From Enterococcus diestrammenae (GTDB lineage: Bacteria > Bacillota > Bacilli > Lactobacillales > Enterococcaceae), in NCBI RefSeq assembly GCF_009933255.1, contig NZ_MAEI01000054.1, forward strand, positions 1-64,000: a stretch of DNA of 64,000 nucleotides. Reading direction: 5' to 3'. This document shows, piece by piece, positions 7,931-20,500 of this stretch. The first letter of the stretch is position 1; the number at the start of each line of letters is the position of its first letter. Both the position numbers and the translations under genes were made by a program. The notes beneath the pieces were generated by a model that was not told where the DNA came from, searched no databases, and was given only the letters and a program-made list of their open reading frames with translations.

Positions 7931-8581
7931 CTAACGCTGTTTGCCAGTAAATCGCCAGACGAAGCGGCGTTCGTCAAAAATCGGATAGGTCAGACACAGC
8001 CAGCCCGCTCCGAGACAAAACCCACCGATGATATCTGTCGGAAAATGAACTCCCAAATAAATCCGACTAATGCCGATACCCAAAATCAGGCTACCACAGA
8101 GTACCTGCAACAAAAGCCGCACCGGTTTATTTTTAATCAATCCCGGTAAGATAAAACATAAGGTGCCAAAGAGGATCATACTACCGGTGGCATGCCCACT
8201 AGGAAAGCTAAAACTGGTTTCTTCTACCAGATGCTCCAAGGTGGGGCGTTGCCGCAAAAAGCCCAACTTCAACAGCGCATTACCAATCCCGGCCACGCCC
8301 ACTAAGCCAATTCCGTACCAGAGACTTTCGGCATAGCGTTTGCCTAAAGCCATCAACGCCACTAGCACCAAGCCAATCGCCACGACAAACAAGGGATTCC
8401 CCAGTTTGGTGATGGTTAAGTAAAATTCATTCCATGCTGGATAGGGACTGCGAAGGATATTGGTCAAAAAGGTATCAAAGCCGGTCAACCATTGGGGGAA
8501 GAATTTCACTACATAGCCCAAAAAGACAAAAACCAGTAAAAAGCAACTGCCAGCAAATTGCCAATAAAGTTTATTTTTCAT
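7931..8581 (-). CDS. PAP2-family membrane phosphatase
   Basis: Integral membrane lipid phosphatase, likely acting on undecaprenyl pyrophosphate or phosphatidylglycerophosphate outside the membrane. The three PAP2 motifs are present: KLGFLRQRP, FPSGHATGS and RIYLGVHFPTD. About six hydrophobic helices surround them. The 216-aa form starting MKNKLYW is chosen because AAAGGAAA lies just upstream. An in-frame ATG 36 bases earlier has no ribosome binding site. Only 33 bp separate it from mnmL, which is transcribed in the same direction and lies downstream, so co-transcription is plausible. The substrate is not determined. Confidence 0.88.
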   Translation of the reverse strand: MKNKLYWQFAGSCFLLVFVFLGYVVKFFPQWLTGFDTFLTNILRSPYPAWNEFYLTITKLGNPLFVVAIGLVLVALMALGKRYAESLWYGIGLVGVAGIGNALLKLGFLRQRPTLEHLVEETSFSFPSGHATGSMILFGTLCFILPGLIKNKPVRLLLQVLCGSLILGIGISRIYLGVHFPTDIIGGFCLGAGWLCLTYPIFDERRFVWRFTGKQR

Positions 8582-9156
8582 AGATGTTTCCTTTCGATTA
8601 TAACTTTGGAAATCCAATCTGTATTATAGCATGCTCTGAGGCTGTACCCCAGATTTCTACTAAAATCCAAGAAAATCTCAATGATAGCGTTTGTAATATT
8701 CTTGTAAAGAAAAAAATCCTGGGTTTCTTTCTTTAAAAAAGGAAGAATAAAGCTGATAAATAGCATGATAACAAGCTTTACTTAAACTCTCCCGCTTTTT
8801 TTATGAAAAGGATGGAAATGATCAACTAGTTGGAATGTTACGAACAGCTAACAAATGCTTAAAATAACTAGGTTTACGTTTCGTTTTCCCCGGTAGACAA
8901 GGTATACTTGAAACAAGAGATTTTGCTTTTTGGATGCAGACAAGCAATAGTGGGAGTAGCTAGCCTGCTATTTTTTGGCAGCAGCGGGGTGGTCCCGTCA
9001 GCTGTTGGTCAGTCAATGGTCAAGCGAACGGCTAAGCTTTGCTACTTAGAACAAAGCGGCCTTTCGATTGGTTGAACCCAGAACAAACACTAAAAAATTG
9101 AGTACATACTCAGCTCAAAATGAAGGCAATCCGACATTTTGAAAAGGAGGAAACAC
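8582..9156 (+). promoter_or_regulatory. 575-bp intergenic region with long leader of the glucosaminidase gene
   Basis: No credible ORF is present. TATACT at 8903-8908 is a candidate -10, giving a leader of about 240 nt. Within it, a weak 8-bp hairpin (8947-8971, two G-T pairs) runs into TTTTTT at 8970-8976 and looks like a premature terminator. A second stem (GCTTTG...CAAAGC) lies near 9035-9056. I could not match the leader to a known riboswitch class. Confidence 0.4.
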
Positions 9157-10764
9157 ATGGAAAACGTGGAAAAGTTGGTTACCCGTAAAGAACGACGATT
9201 ATTACAAGAAAAACAGCGCCGGTCACGCCAGTTTAAAAAAGGGACGGCTCTGGTTGGGACAACTATGGCAGCTTGTACCATCGCTACCCCTTTGATTCAA
9301 CCCCAAGCTGCAGAAGCCGCAACTGCTTCAGTGGTCAGCCGTAGCGTCAACACCAGTGCCTTTATCGCAGAATTGGCAGCCTACGCGCAACCAGTGGCTG
9401 CTAAAAATGACTTATACGCTTCGGTGATGATTGCCCAAGCGGTGGTGGAAAGCGGTTGGGGTCAAAGTTCCCTTGCTCGTGCCCCTTATTACAATCTTTT
9501 TGGAATCAAAGGTAGCTACCAAGGAAATAGTGTGTATATGGACACCCAGGAATACCTTAATGGGAAATGGCTTACCATGAAGGAACCATTCCGGGACTAT
9601 CCCTCTTATCAACAAGCCTTTGAAGACAATGCCAATGTCATCAAAACAGTTCGTATGGGGAGTGCCTACCATTATCGTGGCGCTTGGAAGAGTAATTGTT
9701 CTTCTTACCGAGATGCAACAGCCTGGTTAACTGGGCGTTATGCCACGGCGCCTCATTATGCGACGGCTTTAAATACGATCATCGAAACCTACAATCTGAC
9801 GCGCTATGACAATGGTGTTTCCGGTAGTGCCGGTGGTGGGGCTAGCAGTGTCACCAGTAGTACCAATAACACAAGCAGTTCCAATAGCACGAGTAATAAT
9901 TCTTCAAGCAACACAAGTACCAATACGAGTAAAACTTACTATACCGTGAAATCCGGTGATTCTGTCTGGTTGATTGCCGACAAATATGGCATCAGCATGA
10001 GTGATTTGGTGAAATGGAATAACATCAAAAATAACTTAATCTTCCCAGGCCAAAAAGTTATCGTCAAAAATGGTGGCGGGACCAGCAATAGTTCAACCAA
10101 TACCACTCCATCAAAACCGGCGAATAATACCAACAGTAACGCTACAAGTAATAACGCAGCTTCTAAACCAAGTCAGACTACGAATACTAGCAACGCTTAT
10201 TACACCGTGAAATCCGGCGACTCCGTTTGGTTGATTGCCGACAAGTATGGTATCAGTATGAGTCAGTTGGTCAACTGGAATGGCATCAAAAATAACTTGA
10301 TTCACCCCGGACAAAAACTCATTGTCAAAAAAGGTGCCGCTGCTAGTACGAGCACAACTACTTCTAGCAATACGTCCAATACGTCAACTACGACGAATAC
10401 CAAACCAGCTGGTAATACCAATACAGCTACTGGTAATGGCTACTACACTGTGAAATCTGGCGACTCCGTTTGGTTGATTGCCGACAAACATGGCATTAGT
10501 ATGACTGATTTTATCAATTGGAATGGGATTAAAAATAATTTTGTTTACCCCGGTCAAAAAGTCATCGTCAAAAAAGGCGCGAGGGGTACCACAAGCAGTA
10601 CCAACTCCTCCACAAGTAATACCAGTAAGACCTACCAAGTCAAAAGTGGCGACTCACTTTGGGAAATCGCACAAAAATACGATTTATCCATTAACCAGTT
10701 GAAACAATTAAACAAACTGAATTCCGACGTGATTTACGTTGGACAAAAATTACTTGTGAAATAA
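9157..10764 (+). CDS. secreted GH73 glucosaminidase autolysin with four LysM domains
   Basis: Peptidoglycan hydrolase for cell separation or turnover, secreted and held on the wall by LysM domains. The first 50 or so residues form a long basic signal peptide ending [10 protein letters not shown]73 domain spans about residues 65-200, with the catalytic Glu in [11 protein letters not shown]. Four LysM repeats follow near residues 261, 347, 428 and 491, joined by Ser/Thr/Asn-rich linkers. The first three are nearly identical. The layout resembles E. hirae muramidase-2 and E. faecalis AtlA, but is shorter. The ATG at 9157 is chosen because AAAAGGAGG lies nine bases upstream. The earlier ATG at 9139 has no such site. 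Confidence 0.93.
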   Translation: MENVEKLVTRKERRLLQEKQRRSRQFKKGTALVGTTMAACTIATPLIQPQAAEAATASVVSRSVNTSAFIAELAAYAQPVAAKNDLYASVMIAQAVVESGWGQSSLARAPYYNLFGIKGSYQGNSVYMDTQEYLNGKWLTMKEPFRDYPSYQQAFEDNANVIKTVRMGSAYHYRGAWKSNCSSYRDATAWLTGRYATAPHYATALNTIIETYNLTRYDNGVSGSAGGGASSVTSSTNNTSSSNSTSNNSSSNTSTNTSKTYYTVKSGDSVWLIADKYGISMSDLVKWNNIKNNLIFPGQKVIVKNGGGTSNSSTNTTPSKPANNTNSNATSNNAASKPSQTTNTSNAYYTVKSGDSVWLIADKYGISMSQLVNWNGIKNNLIHPGQKLIVKKGAAASTSTTTSSNTSNTSTTTNTKPAGNTNTATGNGYYTVKSGDSVWLIADKHGISMTDFINWNGIKNNFVYPGQKVIVKKGARGTTSSTNSSTSNTSKTYQVKSGDSLWEIAQKYDLSINQLKQLNKLNSDVIYVGQKLLVK

Positions 10765-10773
10765 ATAAGTTAA

Positions 10774-10809
10774 AAGCATCCGCCGGCGACAGCTAGCGGA
10801 TGCTTTTTT
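10774..10809 (+). terminator. intrinsic terminator
   Basis: AAGCATCCGC pairs with GCGGATGCTT and is followed by TTTT. Confidence 0.9.
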
Positions 10810-11064
10810 AGCTAGCAGTCTCCATTGATGCAAATGCCATTTTATCAGGAGCTGAGGAGCGCGTCAGACTATTCTTGATGATTGGAGCAAAGAAATAGTG
10901 ATTGCGTTGGAAATGATAGGGTGAAAGTTAGACGTCTTAAGAGCAAAGATATCTGTTTTTATTATTTGGGTGATGTATCTAGCTATTTTTAGAAAAATTA
11001 GTTAAGACAGATTTAATGATAAATATTATGTTCACTTTTCAAAAATATACTGCCAGTTTTTATA

Positions 11065-11078
11065 TGAATTCGCTTTCA
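11065..11078. promoter_or_regulatory. candidate cre (CcpA) site before the GH1 gene
   Basis: On the minus strand, TGAAAGCGAATTCA fits the cre consensus TGWAANCGNTNWCA at most positions. It sits just upstream of the extended -10 TGTTATACT (11093-11101), so it would overlap the -35 and repress when glucose is present. The rest of the 350-bp gap 10810-11160 shows no ORF. Confidence 0.5.
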
Positions 11079-11109
11079 AATAGATTGAGCTTTGTTATAC
11101 TATTATTAG

Positions 11110-12609
<1,500 letters not shown>

Positions 12610-12639
12610 CCAGACGATGTGAAAAAGGAATAAAAGATT

Positions 12640-12668
12640 AAGCCGGTGGGGGAGCGCCGGCTTTTCAG
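12640..12668 (+). terminator. intrinsic terminator after GH1
   Basis: AGCCGG and CCGGCT flank a loop of 10 or so bases, then TTTT. Confidence 0.75.
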
Positions 12669-12764
12669 GTATGAAGAGATTTTGGAAATGTTTATAAATG
12701 AGTGATTGAGGAAGAGGGCTAGCTGTTAGGTTGCGGGAATAGTCATCAACAATAATCAGAATAT

Positions 12765-12983
12765 GAGAAATTCTCGCTAGACTGGTTGGACTTGGTGGAG
12801 GTAGCTTATAGGTGACGCAATGCTCAGGATGTCTGATGACTCATAGTTACGCGCTGGTATTTAGCGAGTTTATCATGAGTTTGACTTTGGCAAAATAAAT
12901 GACAAATCGCTCGATATTTGGTATTTAACGACCCCATTGTTACTTCCGTCAGCTATCGGAAGCAAGATTAGCCAGCTTTCTCT
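12765..12983. repeat. diverged copy of the second module of the hairpin element
   Basis: Imperfect inverted repeat whose arms lie at about 12765-12820 and 12935-12983. It aligns with the module at 51528-51797: TTGGACTTGGTGGAGG versus GTGGACTTGCTGGAGG, then GGATGTCTGA, TTTAGCGA, GTTTGACTT and AATGACAAA in the same order. No ORF is supported here. It fills most of the gap between the GH1 terminator and the leuS promoter. Confidence 0.6.
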
Positions 12984-13001
12984 CTTTTCTAAAACTCCCC
13001 T

Positions 13002-13030
13002 TTGATTTTTCCTAGATTCTCTGTTAGACT
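13002..13030 (+). promoter_or_regulatory. sigma-A promoter of the leuS leader
   Basis: TTGATT at 13002-13007, a 17-bp spacer, then TAGACT at 13025-13030, with an extended TG at 13022-13023. The transcript would start near 13037, just before the T-box fold. Confidence 0.65.
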
Positions 13031-13036
13031 ATCAGT

Positions 13037-13330
13037 CAAACAGCATATTCCACGATTGACGAGGAGATAGTAGCTAGTCGACTGTTGCAGAGAGCGCATG
13101 GTAGGTGAGAATGCGTACAGGAGCTTGTGAACTGGCCTCAAGTGGTGGTCTTTTGAACCCGCACCGCCTAACATAGGTAAGCGGCAAGTAGAAAGCCACG
13201 GTGACGACCGTTAGCACGTCTGAGGTTTGCTTTGATCACGAAACGGAATCTGGCAAACAAATATAGGTGGTACCGCGTTGACAACGTCCTATGAAAGCTT
13301 TTTTGGCTTTCGTAGGGCGTTTTTTGCATT
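13037..13330 (+). ncRNA. T-box leader of leuS
   Basis: Tandem features of a T-box are visible: a stem I region with AGAGAG-type and GGTGAGAATGC motifs, then the canonical AGGTGGTACCGCG at 13265-13277. A terminator follows (ACGTCCTATGAAAGC paired with GCTTTCGTAGGGCGT, 13284-13326, then TTTT). Uncharged tRNA-Leu should bind and prevent termination. The specifier codon is probably CTC at 13137-13139, with CTG at 13132-13134 as the alternative. Both encode Leu, in line with the downstream gene. Confidence 0.95.
13284..13326 (+). terminator. T-box-controlled intrinsic terminator
   Basis: A long stem of about 15 bp with a T-run. Its left arm can alternatively pair within the T-box antiterminator region (GGTGGTACCGCG). 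Confidence 0.9.
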
Positions 13331-13426
13331 TTTTCGGCAAGGAGTAGGTTTGTCGAGAGATGTTGCACTAGGTTTAGCTACAATTCAGCTCCCCTCGTTA
13401 CCATGTATGAAAAGTACCACGCAACT

Positions 13427-13453
13427 AAGTATCTAAGTTTAAGTATCTAAGTT
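13427..13453 (+). repeat. 13-bp tandem direct repeat before leuS
   Basis: AAGTATCTAAGTT occurs twice, separated by one T, between the T-box terminator and the ribosome binding site. Confidence 0.8.
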
Positions 13454-13476
13454 ACACCAAATAAGGAGGAATTTTT

Positions 13477-15891
13477 GTGTTTTACGATCACAAGGAAGTT
13501 GAGAAAAAATGGCAAAAGTATTGGAAAGCCAACAATACTTTTGTCACCCATGAAGAAAATGATAAACCTAAATTTTACGCGCTGGATATGTTCCCTTATC
13601 CATCTGGGCAAGGCTTGCACGTGGGCCATCCGGAAGGCTATACTGCGACGGATATCTTGTCACGGATGAAACGGGCACAAGGCTACAATGTCTTGCATCC
13701 GATGGGCTGGGATGCCTTTGGGTTGCCAGCGGAACAATACGCGCTGGATACCGGTAATGATCCGGCCGAATTTACCGAAAAAAATATTCAAACTTTCAAA
13801 CGGCAAATTAATTCCCTGGGCTTTAGTTATGACTGGAATCGGGAAATCAATACCACCGATCCGGAATACTACAAATGGACCCAATGGATTTTCACTAAAT
13901 TGTATGAAAAAGGCCTTGCTTATGAAGCGGAAGTGCCGGTGAACTGGGTACCAGAACTAGGGACAGTCATCGCTAATGAAGAAGTCATCGATGGCAAATC
14001 TGAACGGGGGGGCTATGATGTCATCCGCAAACCGATGCGTCAATGGATGTTGAAGATCACGGCCTATGCGGATCGTTTGCTGGAAGATTTGGACTTGGTG
14101 GATTGGCCAGAAAGCATCAAAGAAATGCAACGCAACTGGATTGGCCGTTCTGTTGGGGCGAATGTGACCTTCAAAGTAGCCAATACGGCAGAAGAATTCA
14201 CTGTCTTCACTACTCGTCCTGACACACTATTCGGTGCGACTTATGCGGTGCTTGCGCCAGAGTTGGACTTGGTGCAAACCATCACCACCCCTGAGCAAAA
14301 AGCCGCTGTCGATGCTTACATCGATGAAGCAGAGAAAAAATCTGACCTGAACCGGACCGACTTGGCGAAAGAAAAAACCGGCGTCTTTACCGGAGCCTAT
14401 GCGATCAATCCAGTGAATGGCAAAGAAATTCCGATTTGGATTGCGGATTATGTCCTAGCTAGCTACGGTACTGGGGCTATCATGGCCGTACCCGCTCACG
14501 ATGAACGGGATTTTGAATTTGCTAAAACGTTTGGTTTGGATATTATCCCAGTGCTTGCAGGTGGGGATGTGACGGAAGCGGCTTATACAGAAGACGGTGT
14601 CCACATCAATTCCGGCTTTTTGGATGGCTTGAACAAAGAAGAAGCCATCGCCAAGATGAATGCTTGGTTGGAAGAAAATGGTGTAGGGAAAGAGGAAGTT
14701 AGCTATCGTTTGCGGGATTGGCTGTTTTCTCGTCAGCGTTACTGGGGGGAACCAATTCCTGTGATTCATTGGGAAGATGGCACGACTACGACAGTCCCTG
14801 AAGCAGAATTGCCATTGCGTCTACCAGTTACCAAAGATATCAAACCAAGTGGTACCGGGGAATCCCCATTGGCCAATATTGCCGATTGGGTCAATGTCGT
14901 CGATCCAGTCACTGGTAAGAAAGGTCGTCGGGAAACCAATACGATGCCACAATGGGCGGGAAGCTCTTGGTATTACCTGCGCTTTATCGACCCCCACAAC
15001 AAAAACGAACTGGCAAACTATGAAAAACTCGAACGTTGGCTGCCAGTGGATATCTACATCGGTGGGGCAGAACATGCAGTGTTGCATTTGCTGTATGTGC
15101 GTTTCTGGCACAAATTCTTGTATGATCTGGGTGTGGTACCAACCAAAGAACCTTTCCAAAAATTGTACAACCAAGGCATGATTCTAGGTGGCAACAATGA
15201 AAAAATGTCTAAGTCTCGGGGCAATGTTGTCAATCCTGATGACGTGGTGGAACAATACGGTGCAGATACCCTCCGCTTGTATGAAATGTTTATGGGACCA
15301 TTGGATGCTTCCATCGCTTGGAGCGAAAATGGCCTAGAAGGTTCTCGCAAATTCTTGGATCGGGTATGGCGTTTGATCGTGGACGAAGATGGCAAAATGC
15401 GGGATCGCATCACCAACTTCAACGACGGCAAACTGACCAAAGTTTACAATCAAACGGTCAAAAAAGTAACGGAAGACTACGAACACATGCACTTCAATAC
15501 AGCGATTAGCCAGCTGATGGTCTTCACCAACGAAGCTTATAAAGTCGATGCTTTGCCATATATCTTCGTGGAAGGCTTCGTCCAACTCTTGGCGCCGATC
15601 GTGCCTCACGTGGCAGAAGAGCTTTGGAGTATCCTCGGAAACGAAGGCGGCATCAGTTATGTGTCATGGCCAGTCTATGATGAAGCTGCCTTGGTAGAAG
15701 CTGAAGTGGAAGTCGTTTTCCAAGTCAATGGCAAGGTCAAAGCCAAAGCCAGCATCCCGGCAGATGCTACCAAAGAAGAAATGGAAACCTTGGCGAAAAA
15801 TCATGACCATGTAGCCGAACTGATCGCCGGCAAGACGATTCGCAAAGTGATCGTTGTTCCAGGAAAATTGGTGAATATCGTTGCCAATTGA
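13477..15891 (+). CDS. leuS: leucyl-tRNA synthetase
   Basis: Class I aminoacyl-tRNA synthetase charging tRNA-Leu. The 804 aa are typical for Gram-positive LeuRS. The HIGH motif is [12 protein letters not shown] near residue 42, and KMSKS lies near residue 576. The CP1 editing domain sits between them, with [12 protein letters not shown] and the [15 protein letters not shown] segment. Start is GTG with AAGGAGG eight bases upstream. Expression is governed by the T-box leader. Confidence 0.98.
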   Translation: MFYDHKEVEKKWQKYWKANNTFVTHEENDKPKFYALDMFPYPSGQGLHVGHPEGYTATDILSRMKRAQGYNVLHPMGWDAFGLPAEQYALDTGNDPAEFTEKNIQTFKRQINSLGFSYDWNREINTTDPEYYKWTQWIFTKLYEKGLAYEAEVPVNWVPELGTVIANEEVIDGKSERGGYDVIRKPMRQWMLKITAYADRLLEDLDLVDWPESIKEMQRNWIGRSVGANVTFKVANTAEEFTVFTTRPDTLFGATYAVLAPELDLVQTITTPEQKAAVDAYIDEAEKKSDLNRTDLAKEKTGVFTGAYAINPVNGKEIPIWIADYVLASYGTGAIMAVPAHDERDFEFAKTFGLDIIPVLAGGDVTEAAYTEDGVHINSGFLDGLNKEEAIAKMNAWLEENGVGKEEVSYRLRDWLFSRQRYWGEPIPVIHWEDGTTTTVPEAELPLRLPVTKDIKPSGTGESPLANIADWVNVVDPVTGKKGRRETNTMPQWAGSSWYYLRFIDPHNKNELANYEKLERWLPVDIYIGGAEHAVLHLLYVRFWHKFLYDLGVVPTKEPFQKLYNQGMILGGNNEKMSKSRGNVVNPDDVVEQYGADTLRLYEMFMGPLDASIAWSENGLEGSRKFLDRVWRLIVDEDGKMRDRITNFNDGKLTKVYNQTVKKVTEDYEHMHFNTAISQLMVFTNEAYKVDALPYIFVEGFVQLLAPIVPHVAEELWSILGNEGGISYVSWPVYDEAALVEAEVEVVFQVNGKVKAKASIPADATKEEMETLAKNHDHVAELIAGKTIRKVIVVPGKLVNIVAN

Positions 15892-15912
15892 TTGACGCTT
15901 GGCTGAAATCTG

Positions 15913-15952
15913 AAAAAGCCGTAGTCCCCTTAACTGGGGGCTACGGCTTTTT
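15913..15952 (+). terminator. intrinsic terminator after leuS
   Basis: AAAAGCCGTAGTCCCC pairs with GGGGGCTACGGCTTTT. The stem is about 16 bp. Confidence 0.9.
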
Positions 15953-16073
15953 GCGGTTTTCAGAGTATCTACAAGAGCACTTGGTTTTATCGGAGACAAG
16001 TAAAAAATTCAAGCTTCAAAAAAGTTGATGGACGAAAAGTCAAAGTGGGGATAGCCATGGTAGGCAAGGGTCG

Positions 16074-16928
16074 CTAGCTTTTGTACCGCCATTTTTTGAC
16101 TAAAAAAATACTGACTACTAGAAGTACAAGGCCGGCAGTGAGAAACGTCAACAGTTGGGTCAGACGACGGTGGTTGTTAGCGGTGGTGAGGCTTTTCTGC
16201 ATGGTGGGCTCATAAGCAATCCGGTGCCCTCGCACTAAGAGGCGATGGCTGTTAATCATATAAGGCGTGCAAGTCATCAGAGTGATCAAGGTGGCATCTT
16301 CGTCAATTTGGAGACTATCCGTTTCAGTGGGGAGGATGACTTTGATTTGGTCCACTTGATACGCGTGGGTTTGCTGATGGGTTTCGAAGTAAAACAAATC
16401 TCCCAGCTCTAGTTGTGGCAAATCGGTAAATAACTTGGCTTCCGGCAGTCCTCGATGGGCGGAGATCACACTGTGGGTCGCTACTTCACCGGTAGGAAAG
16501 GATGTGCCAGCTAAAAGAGTAGCGCCTTTTTGTAAAAAGAGTTCCGTGGTCTGATCGAAAATAGGTAGTTTGACTTTGATTTTTGGGATTTGGATGACGC
16601 CAATCGTATGTTCTTGGTAATAGTCAGAGGAAGTGGCGGTTTTTTTAGAAGTTCTTGCCCCGCTGAAGGGATCGCTTCCAGGATTGAGACCTTCTCGGGC
16701 CAGCTGCTGGTTTGCGGTCTTTTGTTGATCGGCAATTTTTTGCCGTTCCTGTTGATCTAGTTGATTGGCTTGTCGCTGATAATAACTAATCAACTGCTGA
16801 TCCAGTAATTGATTGATTTTATCGCTGACGAAGGGATAAAAGGCGATGGCCACACCAGCGATTAGCAGCAAAGACATTAAGATATCCAACCATCGTCTTT
16901 TTTTCACTTGCTTCGGCTTAGTAGCCAT
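16074..16928 (-). CDS. srtC: class C (pilus-assembly) sortase
   Basis: Membrane transpeptidase that joins LPxTG pilins through a pilin-motif lysine to build the fibre. The 284 aa have an N-terminal helix (LDILMSLLLIAGVAIAFYP), a lid segment containing DPFSG near residue 87, the catalytic His in VISAHRG, Cys in LMTCTPYM and Arg in RLLVRGHR. A C-terminal membrane helix and basic tail are typical of class C. The start has GAGGGGAT upstream. Unusually, it is divergent from the pilin genes instead of following them. The pilins at 17589-25037 are its obvious substrates. Confidence 0.93.
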   Translation of the reverse strand: MATKPKQVKKRRWLDILMSLLLIAGVAIAFYPFVSDKINQLLDQQLISYYQRQANQLDQQERQKIADQQKTANQQLAREGLNPGSDPFSGARTSKKTATSSDYYQEHTIGVIQIPKIKVKLPIFDQTTELFLQKGATLLAGTSFPTGEVATHSVISAHRGLPEAKLFTDLPQLELGDLFYFETHQQTHAYQVDQIKVILPTETDSLQIDEDATLITLMTCTPYMINSHRLLVRGHRIAYEPTMQKSLTTANNHRRLTQLLTFLTAGLVLLVVSIFLVKKWRYKS

Positions 16929-17588
16929 GGCGATCCCCTCATTTCTCTTGCGCTATCGGTCAGAGATTTCACGGTCAGAATAGCATAGTTTTGTTGGCTT
17001 TCCTAACAAGGTGTTTGAGAGAGTCACTGGCTAAGTGAAAAGCTACACATAGAGCAGGTTTTTTATCTTAAATACGGATAGAGTATCGTTTTTTAATTTT
17101 ATTTGAATAACGTATTTTCGGGTGAAGGGAACAGGGGCTTACTTTGTCTGGCGGGTAACAATCAGAAAAAAGAAAAGCGGAAAAGCCACCTGATAGCGGA
17201 TTTGATCAGCCTAGTGAGCTGTATTATTTTGTTTTTTATCTGATGATTCTGATAATTTTAATCTTGATTTCTTTATCGGAAGAAAAAGGTAGGTTAGCCT
17301 AATTTTTAGGAGGATTAATGTGTCAAAAATCACAGAAAAATTTATAGATTTTGAACTATTTTATGTTATATAATTACGGCGAATAGAAGATTTTAGCTTA
17401 TTGTAATAATGTAAAAAAAACTGTTTTTTTGAGGGGAAAGGATCAAGAACGTCCGGAATAATAAAAAATAAAAAACGAATATTCTTTTCACTACTTGCTG
17501 CTAAGGTTTTTTATTTGGTTGGTTAGTTGGCTTTGAGCAACTGTTTGTAGGAATCGGTATCAGGTGTCTGGAGAAAGGAAGGGTGAAC
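16929..17588. promoter_or_regulatory. 660-bp AT-rich region between srtC and the pilin genes
   Basis: No supported ORF. The stretch near 17351-17374 (TTGAAC, then TATAAT with only 12 bp between) is promoter-like but badly spaced. Control sites for both divergent units should lie here. I see no strong palindrome. Confidence 0.35.
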
Positions 17589-20500
17589 ATGGGCAAACAA
17601 AAACGACTCTTTGCGGTGTTCTTAATGTTGGCGTTGGTGGTACCATACGTGCTCCAGTTGGCGGCGTTTTTCCCCTTGAAAGCGGAAGCCGTGACTGAAA
17701 CAGCCGTTCAATTAGTGAACAATCAACGGTTAGCGGTGGCGGTCACTCAGGAAAACACGACGGACAGGCAAAATCATTGGCGAGTAACCTATGACAAAAA
17801 GTAGATTGAGGCAGCTGATAGCTCCCGTTTAAAAGTGAAGTTGGGCGCAGGGGGTGTCGTCACTGCTGCAAATGGTTGGCAGCAAATCGATGATTGGTGG
17901 GTGGAACCTGATTTTAGCCCTCAAAGTCAGGGTCAGTTAGAGATGACGACAGACGGACAAACCCCTCTTGAAATTACGTTGCAACTGGCTACTAAGACGT
18001 GGTCGTTGGGGCGGTCTACCAAAACGAGTCAAGACCAAATTGATGGCGAGAAACGGTCAGAGAACTCAGAAATTCTGACTGACAACAGCTTGACCCCAGC
18101 AGAAAGTGGTCCTCATCGCATCGAACCCCGGCAACAAGCTACAACAACAGCAGCCACTAGTACTTCCAATAGTGAAGAAGGCTTGGAGACCTCAGCAACA
18201 GCAACCTCACCACATGCTAGTGAAGAAGTAACAGCTACAACTGTCTCTCCAGCAAAAACCACGACAACCTCTGAGGCCGCAACAGCAACGACTTTGCCTG
18301 TAGCTACTGATGAAGAGACGGCCACCTCGATAGAACCAGTTGCACCGACGACAGAAAGCGAAGTGAGCACTGTCCCTACGACTGAGTCAACCAATGAATC
18401 AACCACGGAATCCTCCAGCCCAGTGACCGCGCCTACGATTAGTGGGCCCCGGGCGGTGAATAATTTTCCTACAGCAGTGCCACAAAATTTAGCGGCCTTA
18501 GCTGGCGACTTCAGCTATGAAGACGATGGCACGGGAATTTACCCAACAAATTATACGGAGGAGTATCTGTCTGGAAACCAGTCGGGTGGTGTTCACCAAC
18601 ATATTCGCAATTACCATTATGGCAAATCTGACGCTTCTGGGGTCCAGCTTTTCAATGTTACCGAAACCGGTAGTTTGAACTTTGTCAATGGGTATCATGA
18701 ATATGGTACACCGGTAGCTGGACAGACGACTTTTGGTCGAATCAATCTTAAGAAGACGGTCGCCCCAATTCCTGGCAGTCCGGATCAATTCAAGGTGCAG
18801 TTGGATACGATTGGGGATGCGATTAAGCCAATCAAACAAGTTGATGTGGTGATTGTCATCGATAAATCTGGTTCCATGGCCGGTGCCAATTGGGATAGTT
18901 TGAAAAGTGCCGTCAGCCAGTTTGCCACGGATATGTTTACGCCGGGACGAGACGTGCGGATTGGCATAGCCGGTTTTTCCGGGTATCAGGATTCTGATGA
19001 TAACTGGCGTACCAAGGCCGAAATTGCTTCTTTTGCAGCCATTCCTAGCTTTAGTGGCAATAATCTGCCGGCTAGCTTGACGGGATTTGTAGGAACAAGT
19101 AATGGTGGGGTCAATGCTTTGATGAACCATGCAATCTTCAATGAAGCTCCCACAGGTGGAACCCCGACGTTTCTTGGCGTGGATGCTGGCTTGAAACTTT
19201 TGACGACGCCAAGCTATGGGGCGCGGGCCGGTGTGGCAAAAGTCTTGGTGACGATTACCGATGGCGTGCCGACTTATTATCCGACAGCGACGTATGCTGA
19301 CAGTAAGACCCTCGATCAATCCTTAGCCCTGACAACGAAAAGTCGGACGAACAGCGACCGGATTTTGCGACTGACCACCGCCAGCCAGCTTTACGAAGGG
19401 AACGGCAATAGTGATTACTCCAGTCAGACGCTCCCTTTTATCACACAACGTCAAAATGAGTTTAGTACGCCATTTTGGTACGGTGTAGGGTTTCATACAG
19501 GGACAGCTGCCAATGTGGTCGTGGATGCCTTGGGAAGAGCTGGTTCCTATCGTGCCAATGATATCAGTTCATTAGTCAACACTCTTAACACTTCTGTCGC
19601 TGAACTAGTTAATACGATTTCGGTCGGCACGATCACCGATCCTATGAGTGAGTATGTCACCTTTAATCCCGGAAGCTTGCAGACCTACAGCTTTTCAGTG
19701 AAAAACAACGCACTATCGCCACCGGTATTGGTTTCGACGACGACTGGGGCCCAATATGCTCGCAATGTAGCGATTACCACCAACGGGAGTGGTCTGACTG
19801 CAACGAATGTCAGCTTAGGCATCGATGGCAATGGTCGCCAAGGCTTGCGCATCACGTATCGGGTCACGCTAAAAGCTGCCTACCAAAATGGTAAATTTTA
19901 TCCGACCAATGGTGGAACGACCTTGGACAGTAGTAGTACCGGCAAACTAAACTACGCGGTGCCTTCTGTGCGCCATTTGAAACTGGTAGATTTGACGTTG
20001 ACCAAAGTAGATAGCGCTGGAGCAAAACTGGCAGGGGCCCAATTTCGCTTAGTGGGAGACCAGACGTATACGGGAACCGTTGCAAATGCTCAAGGGCAGA
20101 TGCAATTTACCGGGGTCATTCCCGGGGACTACCTGTTGGAAGAAATCAGTCCACTAGGTCCGTTTAAAGCTTTTGAACCACTGGCGGTGACGGTCAATCC
20201 AGACGGTAGCGTCCAAGGCTTGACCAATAATCAAGTAGTTAATCGCTTGAAAGCGGTCACGTTAACCTTGAAGAAGACCGATGAAGCTGGTGAAGCCCTC
20301 ACTGGTGCGGTCTTTCAGTTGAAAAAAGGGGACGAGACCTTCACCTTGACTGAGGGCGCAGATGGCATGCATCAGGTGACAGAGTTAGCTCCCGGTGTTT
20401 ATCAACTAGTAGAAAGCAAGGCGCCACCGGGATTTATCCCACGGGGTCAGCTAGGAACCGTGACGATTGGAGCCAATGGGAATATTCAGTGGTTACTTGA

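Noticed and set aside
8941..9030. possible c-di-AMP (ydaO) riboswitch because of CCCGTCAGCT
   Set aside because: Only a short match exists, and the surrounding conserved blocks and pseudoknot partners are absent.
9937..10760. repeats in the LysM gene as a CRISPR-like array
   Set aside because: The repeats are in frame, of protein-domain length, and encode LysM motifs.
18498..19319. 273-codon ORF on the minus strand
   Set aside because: It is antisense to the VWA region of the tip pilin, has no ribosome binding site, and its composition mirrors the pilin codons.
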